Below the pieces are notes generated by a model. It ran no database searches, was not told the origin of the DNA, and saw only the letters and a list, made by a program, of their open reading frames with translations. Both the position numbers and the translations under genes were made by a program. 64,000 bases of DNA, from the NCBI RefSeq assembly GCF_031598375.1, contig NZ_CP123872.1:2724501-2788500 (forward strand), given 5' to 3'. Source of the DNA: Temperatibacter marinus (GTDB lineage Bacteria; Pseudomonadota; Alphaproteobacteria; Sphingomonadales; Kordiimonadaceae). How positions within the stretch are numbered: position 1 is the stretch's first letter; each line of letters starts with the position of its first letter. Positions 9,601-19,044 of the stretch are shown here, piece by piece.

Positions 9601-9658
9601 GATTCGTATAGAATCATATTTGATTCATCGAATCAAGTTAATAATTTTGATTCGACTC
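9601..9658. promoter_or_regulatory. Cluster of six GANTC (CcrM-type methylation) sites on ftsB promoter
   Basis: GANTC occurs at 9601, 9611, 9622, 9630, 9649 and 9654, directly upstream of the ftsB start codon. Chance expectation for this palindrome is about one per 256 bp. In alphaproteobacteria GANTC is methylated by CcrM and can recruit GcrA to cell-division promoters. The sites overlap the only plausible -35 and -10 hexamers. Confidence 0.6.
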
Positions 9659-9674
9659 ATAATTTTTTTAAAAT

Positions 9675-10490
9675 TTAATTTAAATGCCAGCGGCTATGTA
9701 TATCTGACAGGACTTCAGTATGCCAAGGTATATCTAAGTGATTTTCACCTTCGATCGTTTTGAAAGAAACCGAGTTTTGATTTGACGACTCGTATAATGC
9801 CTTTCCACTCGCATAGGGCACAATTTTATCTTTCGTCCCGTGATAGATTATATAAGACTTGTCTTTGATTCGTGAAAGACGCAAGTCACTTCTCAGGGGA
9901 AATCTAGAAAACCATTCATGGACAAAATATGGATGACGTCGATATCCCATATCCACAACAGATTTGAACGGTGCAAAAACAATAAAATCTTTTATTCCTG
10001 TTTCAAGGGCAAGATGCGCTGCAAATGCACCGCCCATGGACCACGCCGCAACTTTGATATTCTCGGTGCCGTATTTCGTGGCAGCATGTTGGGACCAGTC
10101 TAGAGCATCTTCAAGCAGTCCCTCCTCTGTAAAAGCCCCTCTACTCTTTCCAAAGTTACGATAATCCATTGAAAGAACATCATATCCCAGCGCTAGAAAA
10201 GTTTTTGCCATTCTTTCTGAGTGCCCAATATTTCCAGCGTTTCCTTTAAAATAAAGCACTAGCTTTCTAGATTTTGATTTTTCTTTTACTTTAAATAACA
10301 CTCCATGAAGACTTACACCCTCCTTGTCTAGAGTTATAAATTCATGCGGCGTATCATAAGCATAAACATGGTCCATTTCGACAGGTGCAAAATTAAAAAT
10401 CAAATGGTGCTGAGCAAAATACACTCCTAGACAAAGAAGCAGGTAAGCCCCGGTCAATAGTTTGAGTAGTGTCTTAATAAGTTTTGGCAT
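9675..10490 (-). CDS. Membrane-anchored alpha/beta hydrolase (ABHD13/YfhR-like)
   Basis: A 271-residue serine hydrolase with one N-terminal membrane anchor (about 8-26). The fold is shown by FKGNAGNIGH (oxyanion region), the nucleophile elbow AWSMGG with Ser151, Asp221 in HGTKDKIVP and His251 in GENHLDI, all correctly ordered. The nucleophile motif has Ala in place of the first Gly of GxSxG. It resembles the ABHD13/BEM46/YfhR group, whose substrates are unknown. ATG 10490 is preferred because GGAAA precedes it; in-frame ATGs at 10502 and 10544 extend it. It follows holC by 98 bp on the same strand. Confidence 0.85.
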   Translation of the reverse strand: MPKLIKTLLKLLTGAYLLLCLGVYFAQHHLIFNFAPVEMDHVYAYDTPHEFITLDKEGVSLHGVLFKVKEKSKSRKLVLYFKGNAGNIGHSERMAKTFLALGYDVLSMDYRNFGKSRGAFTEEGLLEDALDWSQHAATKYGTENIKVAAWSMGGAFAAHLALETGIKDFIVFAPFKSVVDMGYRRHPYFVHEWFSRFPLRSDLRLSRIKDKSYIIYHGTKDKIVPYASGKALYESSNQNSVSFKTIEGENHLDIPWHTEVLSDIHSRWHLN

Positions 10491-10588
10491 GAGCTTTTCC
10501 ATGAAGATATGAACAGTGAATTTCTGCAGGGCTGTCGGAGACATCCCCTTACTAGCAGAGGTCTATTGATCTTTAGTTTTTTTGATCT

Positions 10589-11038
10589 TTAGGCTTTTTG
10601 ATCCCAACCACCCCCTGGCATCTGTTGCCAGTAGGACATTTCAAACCCTTTTTCTTTAAAGGCTTTCCAGTCAAGACGAGCGGCTGTCACAACCTCTTCA
10701 TTTTTCCCATCAAACATATATAGAATTCGTTTAAAAGGGTCAAAATCATCCCAATTATCTGCATCCAAAAGGATCAAACATTCGGCCTCATTTAGCCGAT
10801 GTTGTTGAGTTGTAATAAGAATTGGCTGAAGACTTACCTGAGGGCTGTCTTCTGTATCATGAGGCAGAAAAGCATCTGGTTTATAGGACCAGAGAAGCTC
10901 GTCAATTAGCGCACTCTGGTCAGTATCTTTTACTTTTACAACAGCTCTTAAACCAGCACTGATCACACGTTCCATCAATTTTGGAAGAGCTCCTTCAAGT
11001 CCTTCATTCTCCAAATGATAGAATCGTATATCAGGCAT
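10589..11038 (-). CDS. holC: DNA polymerase III chi subunit
   Basis: HolC links the clamp loader to SSB at the replication fork. The 149-residue protein shows the family N-terminus (DIRFYHLE), the DELLWSY segment, FLPHD and an LLDADNW-like strand. It lies 5 bp after pepA on the same strand, an arrangement conserved across proteobacteria, and its translation probably depends on pepA. The C-terminal PGGGWDQKA matches other alphaproteobacterial HolC proteins. Confidence 0.93.
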   Translation of the reverse strand: MPDIRFYHLENEGLEGALPKLMERVISAGLRAVVKVKDTDQSALIDELLWSYKPDAFLPHDTEDSPQVSLQPILITTQQHRLNEAECLILLDADNWDDFDPFKRILYMFDGKNEEVVTAARLDWKAFKEKGFEMSYWQQMPGGGWDQKA

Positions 11039-11043
11039 CAGAC

Positions 11044-12516
11044 CTAGCTTTCATGATTGTCTGCTACAAATCGATCTAAAAGACGCACACCAAAGCCCGT
11101 GCCGCCCTTTTCACTAAGAGGCAACCCCTTATCTGACCAGACTGTCCCAGCAATATCGATATGACACCACGGCACACCGTTCGTATATCTTTTCAAAAAC
11201 TGAGCAGCCGTGATTGACCCAGCCCCTTTACCGCCAATATTTTTCATATCGGCTGTATGGGTATTGATAAGTTTATCATAATCATCATGAACAGGCATGC
11301 GCCATACTTTATCACCAGTCACTGTCCCCGCCGCATATAGGTCATCAGCGAGTTCATCGCTATCTGAGAAAATCCCAGCATATTCATGTCCTAGAGCAAC
11401 AATCATGGCCCCTGTTAGCGTAGCAAGATCAATCATAAATTTCGGCTTAAATCGATCCTGTGTATACCACATAGCATCACAGAGTACTAAGCGCCCTTCA
11501 GCATCAGTATTAAGAACGTCAATAGTCTGGCCAGACATAGAGGTCACTATATCGCCTGGACGCTGTGCGTTCCCGGCAGGCATATTCTCTACAAGGCCAA
11601 CGACCCCGATCACGTTCACACGTGCTTTGCGAGCTGCTAAAGCTTTCATCAATCCAACGACCGTTCCAGCACCGCCCATATCCCATTTCATGGCATCCAT
11701 GCCAGCTCCAGGCTTCAGGGAAATCCCTCCTGTATCAAAAGTGACACCTTTTCCGACAAAGGCAATGGGTTGCTCGTCGCTTTTGTTCGCCCCATTCCAG
11801 CGCATAATGGCAAGTTTGGATTCTCGAACTGACCCCATACCCACAGCCAAGAGCGCTTCCATTCCCAGTTTAGTCATTTCTTCTTCACCAAGAATTTCGA
11901 TATCCACCCCAAAATCTGTAAGTTTTGCGACTTCATCGGCAAAACTCTCTGGGTGAAGTTTGTTACCCGGCTCAGAAACAAGATCGCGAGTCAAGAAGAC
12001 ACCTTCAGCAACAGCTTCTCTTACTTTAAAGGCTCCCCCTGCTTTCTTGGTATCTTCTGCAGCTATAGAAATAGTTTTTAAAATTGGAATCTTTTTCTTG
12101 GGCTCTTTGGTTCTATATTTATCAAAGCGATAGGATCTCAGCAACGCCCCTTCACCTACCCATGCAGCCTCTTCAGCAGAAAGGCCTTCAATAAAAACAG
12201 CCGCTTCTTTGCCCGATAATTGTTGTGAAGATGTGATTGTCGCACCAAGAGTGACATAATCAATCTCTTTCATCTTAGCCTTTTTTCCTAGGCCCATAAT
12301 CACTAGTTTATCAAAGCTACACCCATGAGGGGCTGGAATGGTAAAATCTGTTCCTTTTTTGCCCTGAAAGTCATGGATTTTTACAGCACGTTCCAGAGCC
12401 CCTTCCATGGTATCGTTAAGGCTTTTAACCAGTGCATTCTCTGGACAGTCTTGAGCAATTCCTACGATGACAATACCATTTTTAGGCAATGACGACGAAA
12501 TAAACTTAATGTTCAT
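11044..12516 (-). CDS. pepA: Leucyl aminopeptidase (M17)
   Basis: Dinuclear-metal cytosolic aminopeptidase that removes N-terminal residues from peptides. It has 490 residues. The N-terminal macro-like domain covers about 1-170, and the catalytic domain carries GKGVTFDTGGISLKP (metal-binding Lys and Asp), DMGGAG and the signature NTDAEGRL. It is cotranscribed with holC. Upstream it is divergent from lptD with only 182 bp between; lptF-lptG, usually found there in related bacteria, are absent. Confidence 0.97.
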   Translation of the reverse strand: MNIKFISSSLPKNGIVIVGIAQDCPENALVKSLNDTMEGALERAVKIHDFQGKKGTDFTIPAPHGCSFDKLVIMGLGKKAKMKEIDYVTLGATITSSQQLSGKEAAVFIEGLSAEEAAWVGEGALLRSYRFDKYRTKEPKKKIPILKTISIAAEDTKKAGGAFKVREAVAEGVFLTRDLVSEPGNKLHPESFADEVAKLTDFGVDIEILGEEEMTKLGMEALLAVGMGSVRESKLAIMRWNGANKSDEQPIAFVGKGVTFDTGGISLKPGAGMDAMKWDMGGAGTVVGLMKALAARKARVNVIGVVGLVENMPAGNAQRPGDIVTSMSGQTIDVLNTDAEGRLVLCDAMWYTQDRFKPKFMIDLATLTGAMIVALGHEYAGIFSDSDELADDLYAAGTVTGDKVWRMPVHDDYDKLINTHTADMKNIGGKGAGSITAAQFLKRYTNGVPWCHIDIAGTVWSDKGLPLSEKGGTGFGVRLLDRFVADNHES

Positions 12517-12698
12517 GATGGTCCCTCTCGGATAGTATTATTTTTATAATGATTGAGTGTCTTTGCCCTTTTATGGGCGTATTTGCAAATTAGATCAAGA
12601 TGAATAGGAATAAATTAGCTTTTTTTGGAGAAACTTCCATTGCCCTCTCTGCATGAAGACTGTATCAAAGGCAAAATTACATTTTTAAGGATCATTCC

Positions 12699-14870
12699 GT
12701 GTCTTGTGTATCAATGAAAAAACTGTTGCTTAAAGGGACAATACTCTCCTCACTTTGTGTGATGAGTGGTCTTGCATCAACGCCGATTTCAGCACAAGAA
12801 ACAAAGGTAGTCGAATTTGAAGCAGATCAGCTCTCCCATGATGACAAAACAGGAGAAGTCCTGGCTTTGGGACGCGTCAAATTGAACCGCAAGGGGTATA
12901 CGCTGGAAGCAGGTCAGATTCGGTATAATCCTAAAACAGGTAAGGCGGTTGCGACTGGTGCCGTAAAAATGACGGATCCAGATGGAAATGTCATTTGGTC
13001 TGATCGCATTGAGTTAGAAAACGACCTCCGGGATGCCTTTGTTAAAGATATTCGATTACTTTTAAAAGATGGTGCACAAGTCGCAGCCAATTCTGCCGTC
13101 CGTGATGAAGACACTGGAAAAATTACACTGAACAGAGCAGTCTATAGCCCCTGTGAAGTCTGTGAGCAGTCTGGGGAAGAACCATTATGGCAATTAAAGG
13201 CTGTCAAGGTAGTTCATGATAAAGGTAAGAGAAGGCTATATTATGATAATGCCTACTTAGAAGTTTTAGGACTTCCTCTCATGTGGCTTCCCAAATTTTC
13301 TCATCCAGATCCTACAGTTGACAGAGCGAATGGCTTCCTTCCCATTGAATTCAGCTCTAATAAACAACTCGGCTTGATCGTTGGTCTGCCCTATTACCAT
13401 AGCTTCAGTAAAAGCCGTGATGCAACCATCACACCTCTTCTCACGACAAAAGAAGGCTTAGTTCTCAAAGGAGAATATCGTCAGCACGTGGGCTATGGGC
13501 GGTATGAGGTCGTCGGGTCTTTGACCTATACGGACAAGCGCGATGAATTTAATGTGGATACAGGGGCGAATGAGTTTAGGGGGCATCTTTTCTCTCATGG
13601 TTATCTCGACCATAATAAAAATTGGCGTTCAAGTTATGAAATAAACTGGGCTTCTGATGACACTTACTTAAGACGCTATGATTTCTCGGATGATGATACT
13701 TTGATGAGTGATTTCACAGTTGAAGGTTTTTATGATCAATCCTATTTAACAGCAAGGACAATTGCTTTCCAAGGCTTAAGGATTGAAGATAATTCAGGCC
13801 TTACTGGGCATGCACTGCCCCTCATTCAGGGCGAATATGTGACCAATAATACACCTCTCGGCGGCACGCTATCTCTGTCGGCAGATGGCTTAATTCTGCA
13901 TCAACCTGATTGGGTGGACACAAAGCGGCTTTCTGCTCAGGCAGAATGGAAAAATAAAGAAATATTCAATAGCGGCCTTGTCTTAGAGACCACCCTATTA
14001 CTACGCGGGGATCTTTATGAGTATAGGTATGAGAATAATGCCGACTTGAATTTCTTTCCTGAGCCGGAAGAAGATACTTCCTTCTCTAGAGGATTATTCT
14101 TAGCTTCAAACACACTGAGCTTTCCTCTTATTAAGGTCACTGCAGACGCACAGCATAGACTGGAGCCTCTCGTTGATATCACCTATACACCGCAAAGAGA
14201 GCAAAGCCAGAGCCAGTTCAACTTCGATAGCCAAGCTTTCGAGTTGGATCAATATACGCTTTTTTCTCCTGACCGATTTGCAGGTTATGATTTATGGGAT
14301 GACACGAGTCGCTTTACGTATGGTCTCTCTTATGCCTTTCATAGTGACTCCCTGACCTTTGAAACTTTAATCGGCCAGAGTTACGCCATCAATAACCCTA
14401 GCGCAGACTTAACAGTTAACACAGGTTTGGAAGATAATTTTTCTGACTGGGTAACGGCACAGACTTTATCTTATAAAAATCATTTTACTCTTCATCAGCA
14501 ACTGCGATTGGATTCTGATGATTTGTCCATTAAGCGTCATCTTGTTGATGTGGGCTATGAGGATACAAAAACAGCGATCAATGTAAGTTACTTCAAATCA
14601 AAAGAAGAACGTTGGCAGCTCTACAGGGAAAATCGTGAAGAACTGAGAGTTTCAGGACGGGTTCAGTTGAAGAACAAACTCTGGCTTTCTAGCTCTCTAG
14701 TGCAAGACCTTACGAAGGGATGGGACGGAGTCGAATATGGTGCCGGCATAGAGTTTTTAGACGACTGTTTATCCATTAGTCTTCAATATCGTAAAAATTA
14801 CACACGAGACAGAGACATTGAGCCAGGAAATAGCATAATTTTTCGTATAAAATTGCTAAATTTGGGTTAG
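12699..14870 (+). CDS. lptD: LPS-assembly protein LptD
   Basis: Outer-membrane beta-barrel that, with LptE, inserts lipopolysaccharide into the outer leaflet. It has 723 residues: a signal peptide of about 33 (cleavage near ISA-QET), an OstA/LptA-like beta-jellyroll at about 38-145, then the barrel. Cys152/Cys155 (PCEVC) and Cys690 (LDDC) are typical of alphaproteobacterial LptD, and the C-terminus TRDRDIEPGNS to the last LNLG is canonical. GTG 12699 is chosen because AAGGA (12687-12691) is well spaced; ATG 12714 has none. Followed after 76 bp by surA, as usual. Nothing looks degenerate, which matters because other LPS genes are missing from their usual places. Confidence 0.95.
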   Translation: MSCVSMKKLLLKGTILSSLCVMSGLASTPISAQETKVVEFEADQLSHDDKTGEVLALGRVKLNRKGYTLEAGQIRYNPKTGKAVATGAVKMTDPDGNVIWSDRIELENDLRDAFVKDIRLLLKDGAQVAANSAVRDEDTGKITLNRAVYSPCEVCEQSGEEPLWQLKAVKVVHDKGKRRLYYDNAYLEVLGLPLMWLPKFSHPDPTVDRANGFLPIEFSSNKQLGLIVGLPYYHSFSKSRDATITPLLTTKEGLVLKGEYRQHVGYGRYEVVGSLTYTDKRDEFNVDTGANEFRGHLFSHGYLDHNKNWRSSYEINWASDDTYLRRYDFSDDDTLMSDFTVEGFYDQSYLTARTIAFQGLRIEDNSGLTGHALPLIQGEYVTNNTPLGGTLSLSADGLILHQPDWVDTKRLSAQAEWKNKEIFNSGLVLETTLLLRGDLYEYRYENNADLNFFPEPEEDTSFSRGLFLASNTLSFPLIKVTADAQHRLEPLVDITYTPQREQSQSQFNFDSQAFELDQYTLFSPDRFAGYDLWDDTSRFTYGLSYAFHSDSLTFETLIGQSYAINNPSADLTVNTGLEDNFSDWVTAQTLSYKNHFTLHQQLRLDSDDLSIKRHLVDVGYEDTKTAINVSYFKSKEERWQLYRENREELRVSGRVQLKNKLWLSSSLVQDLTKGWDGVEYGAGIEFLDDCLSISLQYRKNYTRDRDIEPGNSIIFRIKLLNLG

Positions 14871-14946
14871 AGTAAAATTTGACTGGAAATGTGTTGAACT
14901 TTCGGGTTAAAAGCGAGCACAGATAGAAAAAGAAAAGGGTTATCAC

Positions 14947-16269
14947 GTGATTAACAGGCCTAAAAAGGACAAACAACTTTCTGACCTTTTAAAATCATTT
15001 GCAGCAGTTATGACATTTGCTGTTCTTGTTACTGCTATTTTGCCAAACTCAGTTGCCGCTCAACAGGATCGTCAAACATTCAACGCGGTTGAAGTTTTAG
15101 TGAATGATCAGCCCTTAACAAGTTTTGACATCAATCAGCGTTTGGCCCTTGTCGTCGCAGTTTCTGGTGGCGTGAAAACTCAAGAAGAGTTTGAAAAATT
15201 GCGCACTCAAGTTATTGAGAGCATGATTGATGAAATCCTTCAACTTCAAGAAGCTCAAGAATATAAAATTAATATCCCCCAAGCCCAACTGGATGATTAT
15301 TTTGCCCAGCGTGCTAGTCAAATCAACATGACCGCAGAGCAATATGAGCAAGCGCTTGTATCTATTCGATCCAGCAAGGCGACAATGATGCGCCAAATGG
15401 AAGCTGAAATTGCTTGGAGCCAAATCGTGAATGGCCTTCTTGGCCAATCTGTTGCTGTCTCAGATGAAGAAGTTGATGCGACAATTGAGCGGATTAAAGC
15501 CAACAAAGGCAAATACGAATACCGCCTTGGTGAAATAGTGCTCTTGGTCAGGAACACCGCCCAAGAAGAAAATGTTAAAACCAATGCCATGCAGATTGTG
15601 AGCCAGTTGCGCTCTTCTAAGGAAGTGCGCTTTCCAGATGTAGCGCGAAACATCTCAGCGTCTTCTACTGCAGCCGTCGGCGGGGACTTAGGCTGGATTA
15701 TTGAAAGTGAACTTGCTCCAGAAATTTTTGACGCCATTAAAGATCTTGACCTTGGACAATATAGCGATCCTGTACGTACTGCAGGCAGCTATAAAGTTTT
15801 CATGCTTTCTAATCGCCGCCGTGTTCTAAGTGCTGACCCGATGGACGTGCAAGTTTCACTAAAACAAATTTATATGACAACTGAAGATTTGACAGACCCT
15901 GAAAAAGAAAAAAAATTCAGAGACATCCTTCCTATTCTTAAGGCAGAGCAACCAGGATGTGGTCAGGTTGAAAAATATGCTGAGCGTGCTGGTAGCACCA
16001 ATAAAACAGAGGTCGGTATTGTTGCGTTTAAACAGATGACATCAGACTTACTCAATGGCTTGAGACATTTGAAAGACGGTGAAGCAAGTAACTTTATTAA
16101 GCTCGATGACGGCGAACGGATTATGTTTATATGTGGACGGACAGTCCCTGAGATTGCAGATCCTGACTTTGATGCCATCTTTGCTCAGATTGAAAATCAG
16201 CGTCTCAGTATGCGTGCTCGTCGTCACTTACGTGATCTTCGCCGTGAAGCTATTGTTGATGAACGTTAG
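14947..16269 (+). CDS. surA: Periplasmic chaperone / peptidyl-prolyl isomerase SurA
   Basis: Escorts outer-membrane proteins such as LptD and BamA through the periplasm. The 440-residue chain has a long N-terminus with a hydrophobic signal segment at about 15-38, a SurA N-terminal helical domain (LVNDQPLTSFDINQR onwards), a parvulin domain at about 180-290 starting RLGEIVLLV, and a second, more diverged parvulin-like domain. GTG 14947 is the start, with AAGGG upstream. It lies between lptD and pdxA in the conserved order. Confidence 0.92.
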   Translation: MINRPKKDKQLSDLLKSFAAVMTFAVLVTAILPNSVAAQQDRQTFNAVEVLVNDQPLTSFDINQRLALVVAVSGGVKTQEEFEKLRTQVIESMIDEILQLQEAQEYKINIPQAQLDDYFAQRASQINMTAEQYEQALVSIRSSKATMMRQMEAEIAWSQIVNGLLGQSVAVSDEEVDATIERIKANKGKYEYRLGEIVLLVRNTAQEENVKTNAMQIVSQLRSSKEVRFPDVARNISASSTAAVGGDLGWIIESELAPEIFDAIKDLDLGQYSDPVRTAGSYKVFMLSNRRRVLSADPMDVQVSLKQIYMTTEDLTDPEKEKKFRDILPILKAEQPGCGQVEKYAERAGSTNKTEVGIVAFKQMTSDLLNGLRHLKDGEASNFIKLDDGERIMFICGRTVPEIADPDFDAIFAQIENQRLSMRARRHLRDLRREAIVDER

Positions 16270-16292
16270 ACTATTGAGATTATACAGTTAAA

Positions 16293-17309
16293 ATGACCCC
16301 TCATTCAACACTTCCTCCAATCGTCATCACCATGGGTGATCCGGGAGGTGTTGGTCCTGAGATCCTATTAAAACTATGGGCCGCGCGCACTGAATTAAAA
16401 CTTCCTCCTTTTGCAGTTATTGGCACCTTGGAAGCTTTTTCAATTCTTGGAACTGACACCTCTATCGAACAAATCCAAGATTTAAAGCAAACATCAAAAA
16501 TTTTCTCTAAAAGTTTGCCACTTCTGTCCATCAAAGCAGTTACAAAAACTACTCTCGGTGAAGCAGACCCTCGTAACGGCGCTGCCGTAATCGAGGCCAT
16601 CGATGTGGCTATCCAAGCCTGCCTTCAGAAGGAAGCCTCTGGCATGGTGACCATGCCTATCAACAAATCCAGCCTTTATAAAGCCGGTTTTGATGCTCCT
16701 GGTCATACAGAATACCTTGCACGGCAGTGCGGATTAGAAGACGATTCTTCTGTCATGATGCTGGCCAATACGGCGTTACGTACAGTGCCCGTTACTGTGC
16801 ATCAACCCTTAGAAACTGTGCCGCGTTCCTTGACAGATCAGCTGATAATCGATCGCGCCGTTAAAACCGCAACAGATTTAAGAGATTTTTTTGGCATTCG
16901 GGAACCCCGACTGGCGATAGCCGGACTAAACCCCCATGCTGGTGAAGATGGTATGATGGGGTTAGAAGATGGTGTAAAAATCGTACCTGCTGTTCGGGCC
17001 CTTCAGGAAATGGGCATCAACGCATTTGGACCTCTTCCTGCTGATACGCTTTTTCATGAAGAGGCGCGAGCCACCTATGATGCGGCTTTGTGTATGTATC
17101 ACGATCAAGCATTGATCCCCGTAAAAACTCTTGATTTCCATGGTTCCGTTAATGTGACCCTAGGATTACCTATAATCCGTACAAGTCCAGACCATGGCAC
17201 AGCTCTTGATATTGCGGGCCAAGATAAAGCAACAATTAAAAGCAGCCTAAACGCCGTACGCATGGCGGCTGAAATGGCAACATATGCTCTGGGAGTAAAA
17301 GATGACTGA
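16293..17309 (+). CDS. pdxA: 4-hydroxythreonine-4-phosphate dehydrogenase
   Basis: NAD-dependent enzyme of pyridoxal 5'-phosphate synthesis by the DXP-dependent route; dxr and other DXP-using genes are also in the window. It has 338 residues. Visible are [10 protein letters not shown] at the N-terminus, metal-binding histidines in [19 protein letters not shown] and [10 protein letters not shown], and TSPDHGTA. It ends inside rsmA with an 8-bp overlap (17302-17309), so the two are translationally coupled. Confidence 0.97.
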   Translation: MTPHSTLPPIVITMGDPGGVGPEILLKLWAARTELKLPPFAVIGTLEAFSILGTDTSIEQIQDLKQTSKIFSKSLPLLSIKAVTKTTLGEADPRNGAAVIEAIDVAIQACLQKEASGMVTMPINKSSLYKAGFDAPGHTEYLARQCGLEDDSSVMMLANTALRTVPVTVHQPLETVPRSLTDQLIIDRAVKTATDLRDFFGIREPRLAIAGLNPHAGEDGMMGLEDGVKIVPAVRALQEMGINAFGPLPADTLFHEEARATYDAALCMYHDQALIPVKTLDFHGSVNVTLGLPIIRTSPDHGTALDIAGQDKATIKSSLNAVRMAAEMATYALGVKDD

Positions 17310-18162
17310 ATCAGAACTCCCGCCGCTCAGAGAGGTTATTAATAGCTTTGAACTCAGAGCAAAAAAATCTTTCGGCCAAAACTTTCTCTTAGATTTGAAT
17401 TTAACCCGTCGTATCGCCCGCATCCCAGGTGACCTATCAAAGGCAGTTGTTTATGAGGTGGGCCCTGGTCCGGGCGGGTTAACGCGTGCATTATTGATGG
17501 AGGGGGCTGGCCGAGTTCAAGCCTGTGAAATGGACAAACGCTGTATTCCTGCACTGGCTGAAGTCTCTAAAGCTTTTGATGGTCGCTTAAGCGTCTATGA
17601 AGGAGATGCTTTAAAGATTGATGAGCATGAATTACTTCAAGCAAAACCAGATGAAGGCATCCATATTGTGAGCAACCTTCCCTACAATGTAGGCACAATG
17701 TTGCTTATACGTTGGCTCACCCTCAAAACATGGACCCCGTGGTGGCAAAGCTTGACTTTAATGTTTCAAAAAGAGGTTGCTGAGCGTATTGTCGCAGCAC
17801 CCGGAACCAAAGAATATGGCCGCCTAAGCATCTTAGCTCAGTGGCGCTCAACCGCCAAAATCGCTATGCGTGTGCCAGCCGCTGCATTCACCCCGCCCCC
17901 AAAAGTGAACAGTGCTATCATTCACCTGAAGCCGACGCAGCCTCTTGATGACTCTATTCAGCTAAAATCCTTAGAACTGGTTGTTGAAAAAGCATTTCAA
18001 CAACGACGTAAAATGCTACGGTCGAGCTTAAAAGGTCTCTCTGTAGATCCGAAAGAATTATTGAAGATGGCTGAGATCGAGGAAACTGAACGTGCTGAAA
18101 ATGTATCGGTTGCTGACTTTGTAAAGTTAGCGAAGTGTTATGAACAGCTAAAAACTCACTAA
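17302..18162 (+). CDS. rsmA: 16S rRNA (adenine1518/1519-N6) dimethyltransferase
   Basis: KsgA-type enzyme that dimethylates two adjacent adenosines in 16S helix 45 late in 30S assembly. It has 286 residues. [11 protein letters not shown], the SAM motif [10 protein letters not shown] and the catalytic NLPYNVGT are all present, with the C-terminal helical domain [11 protein letters not shown]. Its stop codon directly abuts the stop codon of the convergent gmk, with no spacer, so the two transcripts must overlap at their 3' ends. Confidence 0.97.
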   Translation: MTESELPPLREVINSFELRAKKSFGQNFLLDLNLTRRIARIPGDLSKAVVYEVGPGPGGLTRALLMEGAGRVQACEMDKRCIPALAEVSKAFDGRLSVYEGDALKIDEHELLQAKPDEGIHIVSNLPYNVGTMLLIRWLTLKTWTPWWQSLTLMFQKEVAERIVAAPGTKEYGRLSILAQWRSTAKIAMRVPAAAFTPPPKVNSAIIHLKPTQPLDDSIQLKSLELVVEKAFQQRRKMLRSSLKGLSVDPKELLKMAEIEETERAENVSVADFVKLAKCYEQLKTH

Positions 18163-18822
18163 TTACCCTTCAGCTTTCTCTTTTCTTTCATTCATGAGTT
18201 TACGAACAAAAGGCATCAGTTTTGGCTGTCTAAAGCGTTTAGCCCGTTCAACATGTAAAATGTTTCGTAACTGCTTATATGTATCCTGAAGGTCATCATT
18301 CACCAAAACATAATCATATTCAGCCCAATGACTAATTTCACTTTCAGCTTCTGCCATACGCTTTTGAATAATTTCTTCGCTGTCTTGAGCCCTATTCCGC
18401 AATCTATTCTCTAGCTCCAGAACACTAGGCGGCAAAATAAAGACTGTTACAAGATCTGCATTCATCGGGCTTTGGGCCAGTTGCTGTGTGCCCTGCCAAT
18501 CAATATCAAAAATGATATCCAGACCATCTTCCAGCGCTTCTTCAACAGGCCGTCGAGGCGTTCCGTATGAATTCTCAAAGACGGTTGCATGTTCTAGAAA
18601 TCCTTGATTATCGATCATGTTATCAAAATCTTTGCGGGAGAGAAAATAGTAATCTTCTCCATCTTCTTCACCTGGGCGCGGTTCTCTTGTGGTTGCAGAG
18701 ACAGACATTTTCATCTGAACATCTTCAGAGAGAAGCATACGGGTCAGGGTTGATTTTCCTGCGCCAGATGGAGAGCTCATCACCAGCATTAGCCCCCGTC
18801 TAAAATTACTAATCTCTTTCAT
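18163..18822 (-). CDS. gmk: Guanylate kinase
   Basis: Phosphorylates GMP to GDP. It has 219 residues. The P-loop SPSGAGKS is at about 17-24, followed by the GMP-binding region TTREPRPGEEDGEDY and the lid. In many proteobacteria gmk directly follows yicC; here a beta-lactamase-like gene lies between them. An AT-rich gap of 222 bp (18823-19044) separates gmk from that gene, with nothing recognised in it except presumably a gmk promoter. Confidence 0.97.
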   Translation of the reverse strand: MKEISNFRRGLMLVMSSPSGAGKSTLTRMLLSEDVQMKMSVSATTREPRPGEEDGEDYYFLSRKDFDNMIDNQGFLEHATVFENSYGTPRRPVEEALEDGLDIIFDIDWQGTQQLAQSPMNADLVTVFILPPSVLELENRLRNRAQDSEEIIQKRMAEAESEISHWAEYDYVLVNDDLQDTYKQLRNILHVERAKRFRQPKLMPFVRKLMNERKEKAEG

Positions 18823-19044
18823 ATTGTCCTCTTCTATGTGAATATTTTCAAACTATTCTATATTTTGAATTTGCTTATGGATTGAAGAAATAGTTTCATT
18901 TAATAACAATGACTTATAAAATAATTTCAAATTATTTCGCAATCCATGTCACCACTTCTGTCACCATTTAGTTTTATTAAACACCAAAGTGTTTCAGCCA
19001 GCTCATTATAAACCGAATTGACATGCTTGATTACCCTATAAATA

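Noticed and set aside
12653-12688. 11-codon reading frame (MKTVSKAKLHF) before lptD, a possible leader peptide
   Set aside because: No ribosome site, and nothing ties the peptide to regulation; its stop overlaps the lptD Shine-Dalgarno only by chance as far as can be seen.
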